The notes below the pieces were generated by a model. The model worked only from the letters and a program-made list of their open reading frames with translations. It was not told the origin of the DNA and did no database searches. A stretch of DNA of 64,000 nt from a bacterium (GTDB lineage Bacteria > Pseudomonadota > Alphaproteobacteria > Acetobacterales > Acetobacteraceae), in NCBI GenBank assembly GCA_026224825.1, contig JAMFRO010000022.1:310001-374000 (forward strand), written 5' to 3'. Both the position numbers and the translations under genes were made by a program. This document shows positions 1 to 8,284 of this stretch, in pieces. Position 1 is the first letter of the stretch. Each line of letters opens with the position of its first letter.

Positions 1-650
1 TTTGAATCGCCGCCAACAAAACCATAAAAATGATCAAAGCCTAGGCCTGTGGGCCAGCGGTCGAACGGCCCTGCTGCGGATTCCTCACCGCTGGGCGTAT
101 CATGATCTTTGCCAAACATGGCTGTCGCATATCCGTTGCCGCGAAGGACATCCGCAATTGTGTCGGCATTCTCCGGAATCATTCCGGTATAGCCAGGATA
201 GGGCGAGGAAATATCCGCCAAATCGCCTATACCGACATCGTGCTGGTTGCGCCCGGTGAGCAGTGCCGCACGTGTTGCGGAACAGATCGACGTCGTCTGG
301 AACTCGTTATATTTCAGTCCGTTTGCCGCCAGTCTGTCGAGATTTGGCGTTGGGATTGGCCCACCAAAAGTGCCGCTGGCACCAAACCCAACATCATCGG
401 TTAAGACAACGATGATGTTGGGTGCGCCTTGAGGTGCCTGAACAGGAGCCAACAATGCATAGTCCGGTTGCGAGCCACTCAGAGTCGGCGCGAATTTTCC
501 GCTGAATGGCGGGGGAGGATAAGGCAATGCATTTCCTGCAAGCGGGGCTGAGCCGGCCGAGGGTGCGGGCTTTTGAGCGTGCACAAGCGTCAATGCCGTG
601 GTTGCCAGGAGCAGCGCCCCAAGAGTCGCTGTAACATAAGGTAGCTTCAT
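1..650 (-). CDS. Secreted Cys-type sulfatase (arylsulfatase family), N-terminal part
   Basis: The gene starts at ATG 648-650 on the minus strand, with GGAGA a few bases upstream, and runs off the left edge after 216 codons. Residues 1-25 look like a signal peptide (MKLP, then a hydrophobic stretch ending VHAQ), so export to the periplasm is likely. The sulfatase signature is clear: LTDD near residues 83-86 (metal ligands) and CSATR at residues 123-127 followed by AALLTGR. Cys123 is the residue that an FGE converts to formylglycine. MFGKDH near residue 180 matches the conserved GK region. The family hydrolyses sulfate esters; the substrate cannot be told from this half. An FGE gene lies about 1 kb away across a divergent promoter, which fits a maturation partner. 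Confidence 0.93.
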   Translation of the reverse strand, partial: MKLPYVTATLGALLLATTALTLVHAQKPAPSAGSAPLAGNALPYPPPPFSGKFAPTLSGSQPDYALLAPVQAPQGAPNIIVVLTDDVGFGASGTFGGPIPTPNLDRLAANGLKYNEFQTTSICSATRAALLTGRNQHDVGIGDLADISSPYPGYTGMIPENADTIADVLRGNGYATAMFGKDHDTPSGEESAAGPFDRWPTGLGFDHFYGFVGGDS

Positions 651-721
651 GCGTGTCTCCCTGCGAGCGCGCCCAATCTTGGATGATGGCGCCTCCTGGT
701 TTCATATGGCTTTTGCCAGGA

Positions 722-777
722 AATAAAGCAGTCGCTTTATTAAAGCAAGTGCATTATATTAACGTGGCCGCTTTAAA
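722..777. promoter_or_regulatory. Candidate TetR operator(s) between sulfatase and regulator genes
   Basis: The AT-rich divergent region holds a perfect inverted repeat, AATAAAGC (722-729) and GCTTTATT (734-741), with a 4-bp spacer. The half-site recurs as TAAAGC at 741-746 and GCTTTA at 770-775. Short palindromes of this size placed between divergent genes are typical TetR-family operators. Binding by the adjacent regulator is inferred. Confidence 0.5.
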
Positions 778-922
778 TTGCCGTTGAGATGTCGTATACT
801 GCCGCGGCATGATCTGCGATTATTAGCGATCGCTGTCTGGCATGCGTTTAGGGATATGGGCGCGTCACCGGGAGCCGTTGGCACCTTCGGCGGCAGAATG
901 TGGGCAACCTGGAGGGAACACT

Positions 923-1639
923 TTGAACGAGCGAATGGCATTAAAGCGCGGCGCCACGACCAAGCTTCGGAATACACCCGCTTTCGCCGCGGCCGAAACA
1001 CCTTCGACCAAGGCCCTGCTGATTGACGCCGGCGAAAGATTATTTGGCCATCATGGCTTTGACGGCATCTCTTTGCGAGAGATTGCGGCCGTAGCCGGGC
1101 AAGCCAACAATGCGGTGGTTCATTATCATTTTAAAGACAAACCAGGGTTGATAAGAGCGATTCTCGATGATCGCGTTGTTAGAATCGAGACGATAAGATC
1201 CGAATTATTGACGACGCTTAAAACGAGTCGAAATCCAGATCCAAAAGAAATGCTAAAAATCCTATGGCTTCCTTCGATGAGCATTAAGGGTAGTGATGGA
1301 AGTCATACATTCTGCCGATTTCTGTTGCAGCATATATTGCATCCCGACATGGTGCCACACCCTATTGGCGACGTCATCAACCAACCTAAGGCACGCAAGG
1401 GCAAGGCAAAGGCCGAGTTGCCTTACCTTGTGGAATCTATGGAGATGCTGCGCGAATATTACCACAAAATACCAGAGGAAATATTCTCCAAGCGTCTCTT
1501 GGCTTTGAGTACAATGTTTCTTGCTTCGGTTGTGCAATTTGAGAACACACACTTTATCAAGGCATCCACTGCCACATTAGCTTTTGATACTGATTCAATT
1601 TTGAACATGGGTCTCGCTGCTCTGTCGGCGCCGCCATGA
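923..1639 (+). CDS. TetR/AcrR-family transcriptional regulator
   Basis: The N-terminal part carries a TetR helix-turn-helix: LLIDAGERLFGHHGFDGISL, then REIAAVAGQANNAVVHYHFK. The C-terminal half is an all-alpha ligand domain with no specific match that I recognise. I chose TTG 923 because GGAGGG at 911-916 sits six bases upstream; ATG 935 is the alternative, and the frame is open further upstream. It is divergent from the sulfatase and lies about 60 bp before the FGE, so it probably controls both sides through the palindrome at 722-741. The ligand is unknown. Confidence 0.85.
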   Translation: MNERMALKRGATTKLRNTPAFAAAETPSTKALLIDAGERLFGHHGFDGISLREIAAVAGQANNAVVHYHFKDKPGLIRAILDDRVVRIETIRSELLTTLKTSRNPDPKEMLKILWLPSMSIKGSDGSHTFCRFLLQHILHPDMVPHPIGDVINQPKARKGKAKAELPYLVESMEMLREYYHKIPEEIFSKRLLALSTMFLASVVQFENTHFIKASTATLAFDTDSILNMGLAALSAPP

Positions 1640-1700
1640 AATCAGAGCTGGCCGTAGATTGATCCGCCACATTATAAGCGAGCAGCAAAGGATAGCGGCA

Positions 1701-2669
1701 TTGAACGTGGTAAATGGTGATCATCTGGATGATGTCGAGATGATCGAAGTACCAGGCGGCACATTCATCATGGGCTCCAACGATCATTACGTGGAAGAAG
1801 CTCCCGCGCATCGCGTAAAGGTCGATGATTTTTTAATGGATACTCTGCCGGTAACAAACCGGCGCTTCTCAGCCTTCGTGGCTGCCACGGGCTACACAAC
1901 AGCAGCCGAACTGCCGCCCAACCCCGAGCATTATCCCGGGGCTTTGCCGGAAATGATGTATCCTGGTTCGCTCGTGTTTATCCAGCCAAGGATACCAGCG
2001 ACTCGTGCTGATTGGGGGCAATGGTGGAAGTTTGTCCGTGGTGCCAATTGGCGCCGGCCTTACGGACTGGATAGTGACATCAATGATTTCGGAGATCACC
2101 CTGTTGTTCACATAACTTGGTCCGATGCAGCTGCATTTGCCGAATGGGCGGGCAAGGATTTGCCTACCGAGGCGGAATGGGAGCGGGCCGCACGCGGTGG
2201 CATCGACAGTGCCATTTATGCCTGGGGCAATGATTTGACACCTAGTGGACGCCATATGGCAAACACTTGGCAAGGTGAATTTCCGCATGAGAATTTGCGC
2301 GAGGACGGCTATGCGCGAACATCTCCCGCCGGTGCTTTTCCAGGCAACCCATTTGGCCTCTATGACATGATCGGAAATGTATGGGAGTGGACAAACGATT
2401 GGTATGCCGAACGCCATGAAAGCGACGCAAGCAAAACATGCTGCATACCATCAAATCCACGCGGTGGAGAGCGCGAACGAAGCTTCGATCCCGGCGAACC
2501 AGTCATTAGAATTCCTCGCAAAGTTCTTAAAGGTGGTTCGCATCTCTGTGCACCAAACTATTGCCGCCGCTACCGTCCCGCCGCTCGCTACCCCCAGCCG
2601 ATCGATACGTCGACCAGCCACGTCGGATTTCGATGTGTCAAACGGCACCAACAAACGGCTGAGGGATAG
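1701..2669 (+). CDS. Formylglycine-generating enzyme (SUMF1/FGE family)
   Basis: This FGE-sulfatase domain protein of about 323 residues would oxidise the sulfatase active-site cysteine to formylglycine. Family landmarks are MIEVPGGTFIMGS near the N-terminus, LPTEAEWERAARGG in the middle, FGLYDMIGNVWEWTNDWYAE, and the C-terminal GGSHLCAPNYCRRYRPAAR. The CxxxxC pair in the last motif matches the two catalytic, copper-binding cysteines of true FGEs, so it is likely active and not a generic SUMF1-like protein. TTG 1701 has AAAGGA at 1687-1692 eight bases upstream. In-frame TTG 1659, GTG 1707 and ATG 1740 are alternatives. It is likely co-transcribed with the TetR gene. A paralogue lies at 59283-60260. 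Confidence 0.92.
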   Translation: MNVVNGDHLDDVEMIEVPGGTFIMGSNDHYVEEAPAHRVKVDDFLMDTLPVTNRRFSAFVAATGYTTAAELPPNPEHYPGALPEMMYPGSLVFIQPRIPATRADWGQWWKFVRGANWRRPYGLDSDINDFGDHPVVHITWSDAAAFAEWAGKDLPTEAEWERAARGGIDSAIYAWGNDLTPSGRHMANTWQGEFPHENLREDGYARTSPAGAFPGNPFGLYDMIGNVWEWTNDWYAERHESDASKTCCIPSNPRGGERERSFDPGEPVIRIPRKVLKGGSHLCAPNYCRRYRPAARYPQPIDTSTSHVGFRCVKRHQQTAEG

Positions 2670-2756
2670 CTCCGCTCTTGCTAGTGCCACATTATCGTGA
2701 TCCGCCGAGATGCTTGTTGAAAACCCCACGATGACGCAAACCTCATCGAGGTTGAA

Positions 2757-3083
2757 TCATTCAGTAGCAGACGTCCACGCCCTCTGTGATTCTGATTGTT
2801 GGAGCCCGCTGATGATATCCAGCTTTGGGGCCGGGCACCCGAGATGATGCCCTTGTACTAATTCACAGCCAAATTCCTGAAGCATTTGCAGAGCCTCCAC
2901 CGTTTCAACCCCTTCCGCAACCACCTCGATCCCAAGGGACTGACCTAATTTTAAGATCGTTCGCACTAGAATCTGATCGTTTGATCTGATGTTCGTCCAC
3001 GACCATAATTGGTCAAGATCATGGAAATCGGCTTCCTTCGCGATTAGGTCGGTAGACCGCAAATAAACGCCAGGAAGGAGCAA
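2757..3083 (-). pseudogene. EAL-domain (c-di-GMP phosphodiesterase) C-terminal remnant
   Basis: The minus-strand frame encodes LVRTILKLGQSLGIEVVAEG followed by VETVEALQMLQEFGCELVQG and HHLGCPAP. These are the last helices and strands of an EAL domain (usual form VVAEGVET..G..VQGY..) and only about 55 residues of it. The EAL signature, metal-binding acidic residues and any GGDEF partner are absent upstream. It cannot be an active phosphodiesterase, and I read it as a decayed gene end. No start is supported. Confidence 0.7.
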
Positions 3084-3314
3084 ATGAGGTCGATATCTTT
3101 TTCTCGGGCTCCCTGTAACTTCTCGGTCTCGGAGGTCTAGCAGCTTTTCGCGGCTACGCGGCCAAACCGAGACGTGTAACGGCTTCCAGAATCAAGCGAA
3201 ACGAGGATCTCGGCATGATGCAGTTAGTTCGATAATCGTCCACGAAGGGCAGCCATCGCTCTAAATTGTTCAGTGATTTCAAAGGTATAAAATAAATAAA
3301 GGGCTTTGCGCCGA
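3084..3314 (-). other. Non-genic stretch with a short unrecognised coding remnant
   Basis: No intact gene is visible. On the minus strand a frame ending at 3154 reads SLNNLERWLPFVDDYRTNC then IMPRSSFRLILEAVTRLGLA, which looks like a protein C-terminus. It has no plausible start and I do not recognise the family. The base composition is more AT-rich than the RND gene beside it. Together with the EAL remnant this suggests a deletion or insertion scar between the FGE and the catabolic island. Confidence 0.4.
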
Positions 3315-5723
3315 TCAGGCAGGCGGCTGCTTGAACAGGCGCGGCGGCAGCAGAAAATAAGCCAGGGCCGGCAGGAAAATCATCGCTCCCAGCATGTTCC
3401 AGAGGAACATGAAGGAGAGCAGCACGCCCATATCCGCCTGGAACTTGATTGGCGCGAAAATCCATGTGGCAACGCCGGTTGCCAGGGTGATGCCGGTGAG
3501 AATGACGACGCGGCCGGTGAACAGCAGCGTGGCGTGATAGGCATCTGACAAGGACGCACCCTGGCGCAGGTTTTTGAGCATGATGCTGAGCACATAGAGC
3601 GCGTAATCGACACCTATGCCCACGCCCAGTGCTGTGACCGGCAGCGTGGCGACTTTGACGCCGATGCCGAGCCAGACCATGAGCGTCTGGGCCAGCAGCG
3701 AGGTGATGGTGAGCGGCACGACGGCGCAGATGACGGCGCGCCAGGAGCGGAAGGTGATGAGGCAGAAGATGATGACCACCGCATAGACCAGCACCAGCAT
3801 GTTGCGGTTGGCCTGTTTGATGACGATGTTGGTGGCGGCCTCGATGCCGGCATTACCGCCGGCCAGGGACATTTTGAAATCGGGCCCCTGGTTCTTGGGA
3901 TCATCGATGAAGTTTTGTACTGTGTTGGTGACGGTCTCCAGGGTTTGCGCCTTGTGGTCTGTGAGCGAGATGTAGATGGGCGCGAAGGTGCAACTGAAAT
4001 TGAGCAGCCCGTCCGGCATGATATGCGCCATGGAGCCGAGCAGCCCGTAGGTTGGTTCGAGCCCGTACCATTTTGGCGCACCCTCGCTCTGCAGCATGAA
4101 CATGCTGCTGGCGACACTGCCGGCCGATGTGGTGGAGGCGACGATGGGGAGCTGTTCGAGCTGCCATTGCAGCCGGTCCATGGTGGAGAGCACGTCGAAA
4201 TTGATGCAGCCAGAGACGGGAGTGTCGGTGAGCACGATGAAAGTGTCGCTGCCGGTGGTAAAATTCTTCACGATGAGGGCATTATCGCGATTATATTGTG
4301 AGGCCTGGCGCAGTTCCGGCGCACCTGGCTTGAGGTCGCCGATCTGCAAGCCACGGCCGATATACCAGCCGACGCTGCCGATGGCGGCCATGAAGATGAG
4401 GGCGGCAATGGCATAGTTGCGGGTGGTGAAACGGTCCAGGAAATCCCAGAGCATATGTTTGCGGCGCGGCTCACCGGGGGCGGGCGTGCTGGCGAGCGAG
4501 CGCTGTGCCGCGGATTTGCTGACGCCGGTATAGCTTAGCATCGCGGGCAGCATCATCAGGTTGGTGATGATGAGAATGCCGACACCGATGGAGGCGATGA
4601 GGGCAAGCTGCTGGATGGCGGAGATGCGGATGGTCAGCAGCACGGCAAAACTCGTCATGTCGCAGATGAGGGCGGCGAACCCGGCCAGGAAGAGGCGCCT
4701 GAACGTGTAGCGCGCGGCGACAAGCGGGTGGGTGCCGCGGCCGATATCCTGCATCACCCCGTTCATTTTCTGCGCGCCATGGCTCATGCCTATGGCGAAA
4801 ATGAGGAATGGTACGAGAACGGAATATGGCGTGAGGCCGTAGCCTATGAAGGCGAGGATGCCCATCTGCCAGATGACGGCGGTGAGAGAGGCGAGCACCA
4901 CAAGTGCCGTGCTGCGCACACAGCGCGTGTACCAGAACAGGAAGGCCGAGGCGATGACCAGCGAGACGGCGAAGAAGGTCAATATTTTGTCGATGCCGTT
5001 GATCATGTCACCGACGATCATGGCGAAGCCGGTGATGTGCAGCGTGACGCCTTGGCCGTTGAAGCGCGTTCTGAGCTGATTGAGGTTGCGCGCGAAATCG
5101 CCGTAATCGAGTGGTTCGCCGGTGCGGTAATTTGTTTCCAGGAGCGGGATGGTGAGCATGCTGGAGCGGAAATCGTTGCTGACCAGGCTGCCGATGCGGC
5201 CGGTGCGCAATATGTTCTGGCGCACGAGCTGCAGTTGCTGCGCCGAGCCGTCGTAACTGCCGCCATCGATGACCGGGCCGCCGGCGAAACCGACGGGGGT
5301 GACGGCGACCCAGCGTGTGTTCGGGGTCCAGAGTGAGGTCATGAAGGGCTGGTCGACGCCGGGCAGGAGATAGACGGCGTCGTTGATCTCCTGCAGCACT
5401 TTCAGATAATGCGCATCGATGATCGTGCCCTGGTTGGCGGTGACGGCGATCTGCACGGCATTGGCCTGCGCCTGCAGCGCGTCGTAATGCTGCAGGTAAT
5501 TGCGGATGAAGGGCTGATGCGTCGGGATCGTATCGTTGTAATCGGCATTAACGCGGACTTTTAGCGCGGCCAGCCCGAGGAAGATGGTGACCACGGCGCA
5601 GATGAGCAGGAAGATGGATCTGTTGTTGAACAGGATCTGTTCGAAAATCGAGCCGCTGGCTTTGTCGAAATCATCGACATTCGCGTGCACCGTCATGTCC
5701 TGGTGATTATAATCCAACGCCAT
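3315..5723 (-). CDS. RND-superfamily (MMPL-type) exporter
   Basis: This 802-residue inner-membrane protein has the two-fold RND layout. TM1 is at about residues 36-54, followed by a periplasmic domain, five helices at about 245-400, TM7 near 440, a second periplasmic domain, and a final helix bundle containing LPVTALGVGIGVDYALYVLS. That last motif, with its GxxxD pattern, is typical of RND helices that carry protons. It lies seven bases downstream of the YCF48 gene and ends an operon of amidohydrolase, DUF1302, DUF1329, YCF48 and RND. This set recurs in clusters for degradation of hydrophobic compounds, where it is thought to move substrate or intermediates across the envelope. The cargo here is unknown. 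HpnN (hopanoid transporter) is related but unlikely given the neighbours. Confidence 0.9.
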   Translation of the reverse strand: MALDYNHQDMTVHANVDDFDKASGSIFEQILFNNRSIFLLICAVVTIFLGLAALKVRVNADYNDTIPTHQPFIRNYLQHYDALQAQANAVQIAVTANQGTIIDAHYLKVLQEINDAVYLLPGVDQPFMTSLWTPNTRWVAVTPVGFAGGPVIDGGSYDGSAQQLQLVRQNILRTGRIGSLVSNDFRSSMLTIPLLETNYRTGEPLDYGDFARNLNQLRTRFNGQGVTLHITGFAMIVGDMINGIDKILTFFAVSLVIASAFLFWYTRCVRSTALVVLASLTAVIWQMGILAFIGYGLTPYSVLVPFLIFAIGMSHGAQKMNGVMQDIGRGTHPLVAARYTFRRLFLAGFAALICDMTSFAVLLTIRISAIQQLALIASIGVGILIITNLMMLPAMLSYTGVSKSAAQRSLASTPAPGEPRRKHMLWDFLDRFTTRNYAIAALIFMAAIGSVGWYIGRGLQIGDLKPGAPELRQASQYNRDNALIVKNFTTGSDTFIVLTDTPVSGCINFDVLSTMDRLQWQLEQLPIVASTTSAGSVASSMFMLQSEGAPKWYGLEPTYGLLGSMAHIMPDGLLNFSCTFAPIYISLTDHKAQTLETVTNTVQNFIDDPKNQGPDFKMSLAGGNAGIEAATNIVIKQANRNMLVLVYAVVIIFCLITFRSWRAVICAVVPLTITSLLAQTLMVWLGIGVKVATLPVTALGVGIGVDYALYVLSIMLKNLRQGASLSDAYHATLLFTGRVVILTGITLATGVATWIFAPIKFQADMGVLLSFMFLWNMLGAMIFLPALAYFLLPPRLFKQPPA

Positions 5724-5730
5724 GACCCCT

Positions 5731-6804
5731 CTAGTTGAACATGGCGGCGGGTTCTACCCGCACGCCGCCGGAGCCGACGAAGATGACGTCGCCATTTGTC
5801 GCCTCGGTCACGGCATAGGGCGCCATGCCTTCATTCACCGGCACATTCTGAAAACTCAGCCCATCATCCTTGCTCTCGAACACGCCACCATCTTCGCTGA
5901 CCACCAGTATGTTGCCGGATTTGAGGATTGTGCCGCCGGTGAGGTCGGCATTGGCGGTGATATTGGCCTGAGTCCAGCTTTTACCCTGGTCGGTTGAGCG
6001 GAACACCTCGCCGGCGACGCCGAAGGTGAGCAGGCTGGATTTTTGCGTGGCGAGAATCCCGAACATGGTGCTGGGGTCGGGGCTGGTGAGCATGGTGAAA
6101 TTCTGGCCGTTATCATCCGAGCGGAGTACCACACCCGATTCCCCGGTCAGATAAATTTCGTGGCCCTCACGGGTGGCATCGAAAATGCCGTGGCTGACGG
6201 GATCGCCTACGTGCAGGCTCCAATCCACCCAGTTGCTGCCATCAGTCGTCATCACACTCATGCGGTAGGCACCGAAGATGATGGCGGATTGCGGCCCGAG
6301 CGGCAGGCTGGAGAGAAAGGGTTTGTTGGCGCCGGCATCGGTAAAAATGCCGGAGCGGCGCAGGGCATGCTGGGCGGCATCAGTACCAGGATTTGCCGCG
6401 GCGAAGGCAGAGGCGGAGGTTGCCATCAGTTTTAAGACCTGATCGCCGGTGAGCTGCAACTGCCAGGTTGCACCGCCATCCTGCGTGTAGAGCACCACGC
6501 CCTGCGCGCCGGCGGCCCAGCCGTGCCGCGCATCTGCGAAGCCGATAGCAGAGATGGTTTCGCTGGTTGGCACCTGGGCCTGTTGCCAGTTCTGGCCGGC
6601 ATCGTCCGAATAGATGATGACACCGCGCCCGCCGGAGGCGACGAGCCTGGCGCCTGCATGGGTGACGCTGATGAGCAGGGCCTGGGCGGGGAAGCGCACC
6701 TTCGTGGCCGGGTAGGTGGCCGGGCCGAGCAGGGAGCTCGCCATGGCGGAATGGAGCCCGAGTAACAGGGCCAGCAGGAGAACACGTTGCAAGGCAGGAA
6801 ACAT
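5731..6804 (-). CDS. YCF48/BNR-repeat beta-propeller protein, secreted
   Basis: The protein has about 357 residues with a signal peptide (MFPALQRVLLLALLLGLHSA then MASS). The body has repeated BNR/YCF48 blades of the type SDDAGQNW, TQDGGATW, SDDNGQNF, STDQGKSW and SKDDGLSF, so a beta-propeller in the periplasm or on the outer membrane is expected. ATG 6804 has GGAAG seven bases upstream; the frame is open to 6879 but the signal peptide begins at 6804. In similar clusters this family is encoded between DUF1329 and RND genes and is thought to act with the exporter. No catalytic function is implied by the BNR repeats. Confidence 0.87.
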   Translation of the reverse strand: MFPALQRVLLLALLLGLHSAMASSLLGPATYPATKVRFPAQALLISVTHAGARLVASGGRGVIIYSDDAGQNWQQAQVPTSETISAIGFADARHGWAAGAQGVVLYTQDGGATWQLQLTGDQVLKLMATSASAFAAANPGTDAAQHALRRSGIFTDAGANKPFLSSLPLGPQSAIIFGAYRMSVMTTDGSNWVDWSLHVGDPVSHGIFDATREGHEIYLTGESGVVLRSDDNGQNFTMLTSPDPSTMFGILATQKSSLLTFGVAGEVFRSTDQGKSWTQANITANADLTGGTILKSGNILVVSEDGGVFESKDDGLSFQNVPVNEGMAPYAVTEATNGDVIFVGSGGVRVEPAAMFN

Positions 6805-6875
6805 TTTGAGACTTCCGCTTCCTCTGGAGATGGTCAACGGCCCGCCGGAGTTTGATGCCGGCGGGCCACGCAAGA

Positions 6876-8267
6876 TCAATACGATGCCGCAGCCGCCATC
6901 GATTGCGGTTCGAAGGTGGAATCCGGGATGGGGTCAAAACTCCAGGGCTCGTTGAACGGGGCATCGGCGAAGGAACCGCCGGTGGTGACGTATTGCCCTG
7001 TCTGCAGATTATAGGCAACCGAATCCATGAAGACCGTTCCGGGAAGATTCGGGAAATTGGCGTTGAACCCGTATTGGTGCCGGAGTAAATTACCGCCGCC
7101 GTCCCAGGCATCGGAGAGGGCGCATTGCCATGTGTCCTCGTCGAAATACAGCACGCGCCGGGCCAGCACATTGCGCTTGCCGGGGTGCAGTGTCGCCTCC
7201 ACCACCCAGACGCGGTGCAGCTCCCAGCGGACATATTCGGGATCGAAGAAATTCGCCGTGTGCAAGGCAGCACCTGTGCCCGTAAAAATCTTGTTGTTGT
7301 TATAGGGGATGAGCATCTCCTTCTTTTCCTTGAGCCGGAAATCATACCGGTCCAGCGGGCCACTCATGCCGAAATATTCATCGTAATTGACGATGCCGTC
7401 CGTATAGGAGGTAGGCGTATCATACAGCAGGTTTGGCGTTTTGCGCACGCGGCCCTGGCCGTTGAGCAACTGCCAGCTCTCATCCGGATAGGCGGTGGGG
7501 TTGCCGGATTGACGGCCCACGGCCTGGTCACCCGCCGCCGTGGCGGGGCCGAATTCGGTGAGCTGCACATCGTAGAAATAACCGGCATAGGTCTCCGCCG
7601 TGCCGTTCTCCTGGTAGAAGCCATAGCGGTAATTAAGGCGCGCGGCTTCGGCGAGCACGGGCGTGCCGTTTTCATTCGTGTAGGTGCAAGTTGTGAGTTT
7701 TTGGAATGAGCCGGTCCAGCGTGCCTCGTTATTGTAATTGATCTGATAGCCTGCCGCCAGAGGATCGCTGTCGGGGATGGGGAACGGGTAGCCGCCATAA
7801 GCGCCGTTATAGCCGAGCCGCCAGTCGCCCGATTGCGGCGTTGTGCGGGTGACGTTGGCCGCGATATTGTCGTAGATCCATTGCGGCATCGCCTGGGTTC
7901 TATGCGTGGGAAAGACGTTGATGGAGAATCCTTTGTTCTTGATCAGCGCCTGCAGCCCGTCCGAGAGCAGATCCGCATATTGCGCGAGGTTGGAGGCGTC
8001 TATCTTGTAGAGCAGTGCGTCCGACGCGAAGAAATCCGGCGGCAGGGTTTTGGTCGGATCCCAGTTCACGCCTGGGGGAATCGCATTCAGCCCGCCGGTC
8101 CAGGCGGGAATGGTGCCGGCGGCGTTGCCGGCACGCTCCGAGCCCATCGGGGTCAGTGTCGTCTTCAGCAGTGAGGCGTCCGGCGTATCGGCAAAACCGC
8201 GCTTGCTGGCTGCCATGATGGCAAGGAGGCTCGTGCACGCCAGCAGATTGAAATTGCGTCTTTTCAT
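6876..8267 (-). CDS. DUF1329 protein (LolA/LolB-like lipid-binding fold), exported
   Basis: The protein has about 463 residues with an export signal (MKRRNFNLLACTSLLAIMAA). The mature part carries DUF1329 features: LTPMGSERAGNAAGTIPAWT near the N-terminus and WVVEATLHPGKRNVLARRVL with YFDEDTW near residue 370. The family is related to outer-membrane lipoprotein-sorting proteins and almost always pairs with DUF1302, as here, 17 bp downstream of it. ATG 8267 is preceded by AAAGGA at ten bases; the in-frame TTG 8288 is less likely. A role in handling a lipophilic compound or lipid in the periplasm is inferred from family and context. Confidence 0.88.
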   Translation of the reverse strand: MKRRNFNLLACTSLLAIMAASKRGFADTPDASLLKTTLTPMGSERAGNAAGTIPAWTGGLNAIPPGVNWDPTKTLPPDFFASDALLYKIDASNLAQYADLLSDGLQALIKNKGFSINVFPTHRTQAMPQWIYDNIAANVTRTTPQSGDWRLGYNGAYGGYPFPIPDSDPLAAGYQINYNNEARWTGSFQKLTTCTYTNENGTPVLAEAARLNYRYGFYQENGTAETYAGYFYDVQLTEFGPATAAGDQAVGRQSGNPTAYPDESWQLLNGQGRVRKTPNLLYDTPTSYTDGIVNYDEYFGMSGPLDRYDFRLKEKKEMLIPYNNNKIFTGTGAALHTANFFDPEYVRWELHRVWVVEATLHPGKRNVLARRVLYFDEDTWQCALSDAWDGGGNLLRHQYGFNANFPNLPGTVFMDSVAYNLQTGQYVTTGGSFADAPFNEPWSFDPIPDSTFEPQSMAAAASY

Positions 8268-8284
8268 ATTGCATTTATCCTTTT

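Noticed and set aside
3315-5723. Hopanoid transporter HpnN
   Set aside because: The RND type is similar, but there are no hopanoid genes nearby and the DUF1302/DUF1329/YCF48 partners point to another system.
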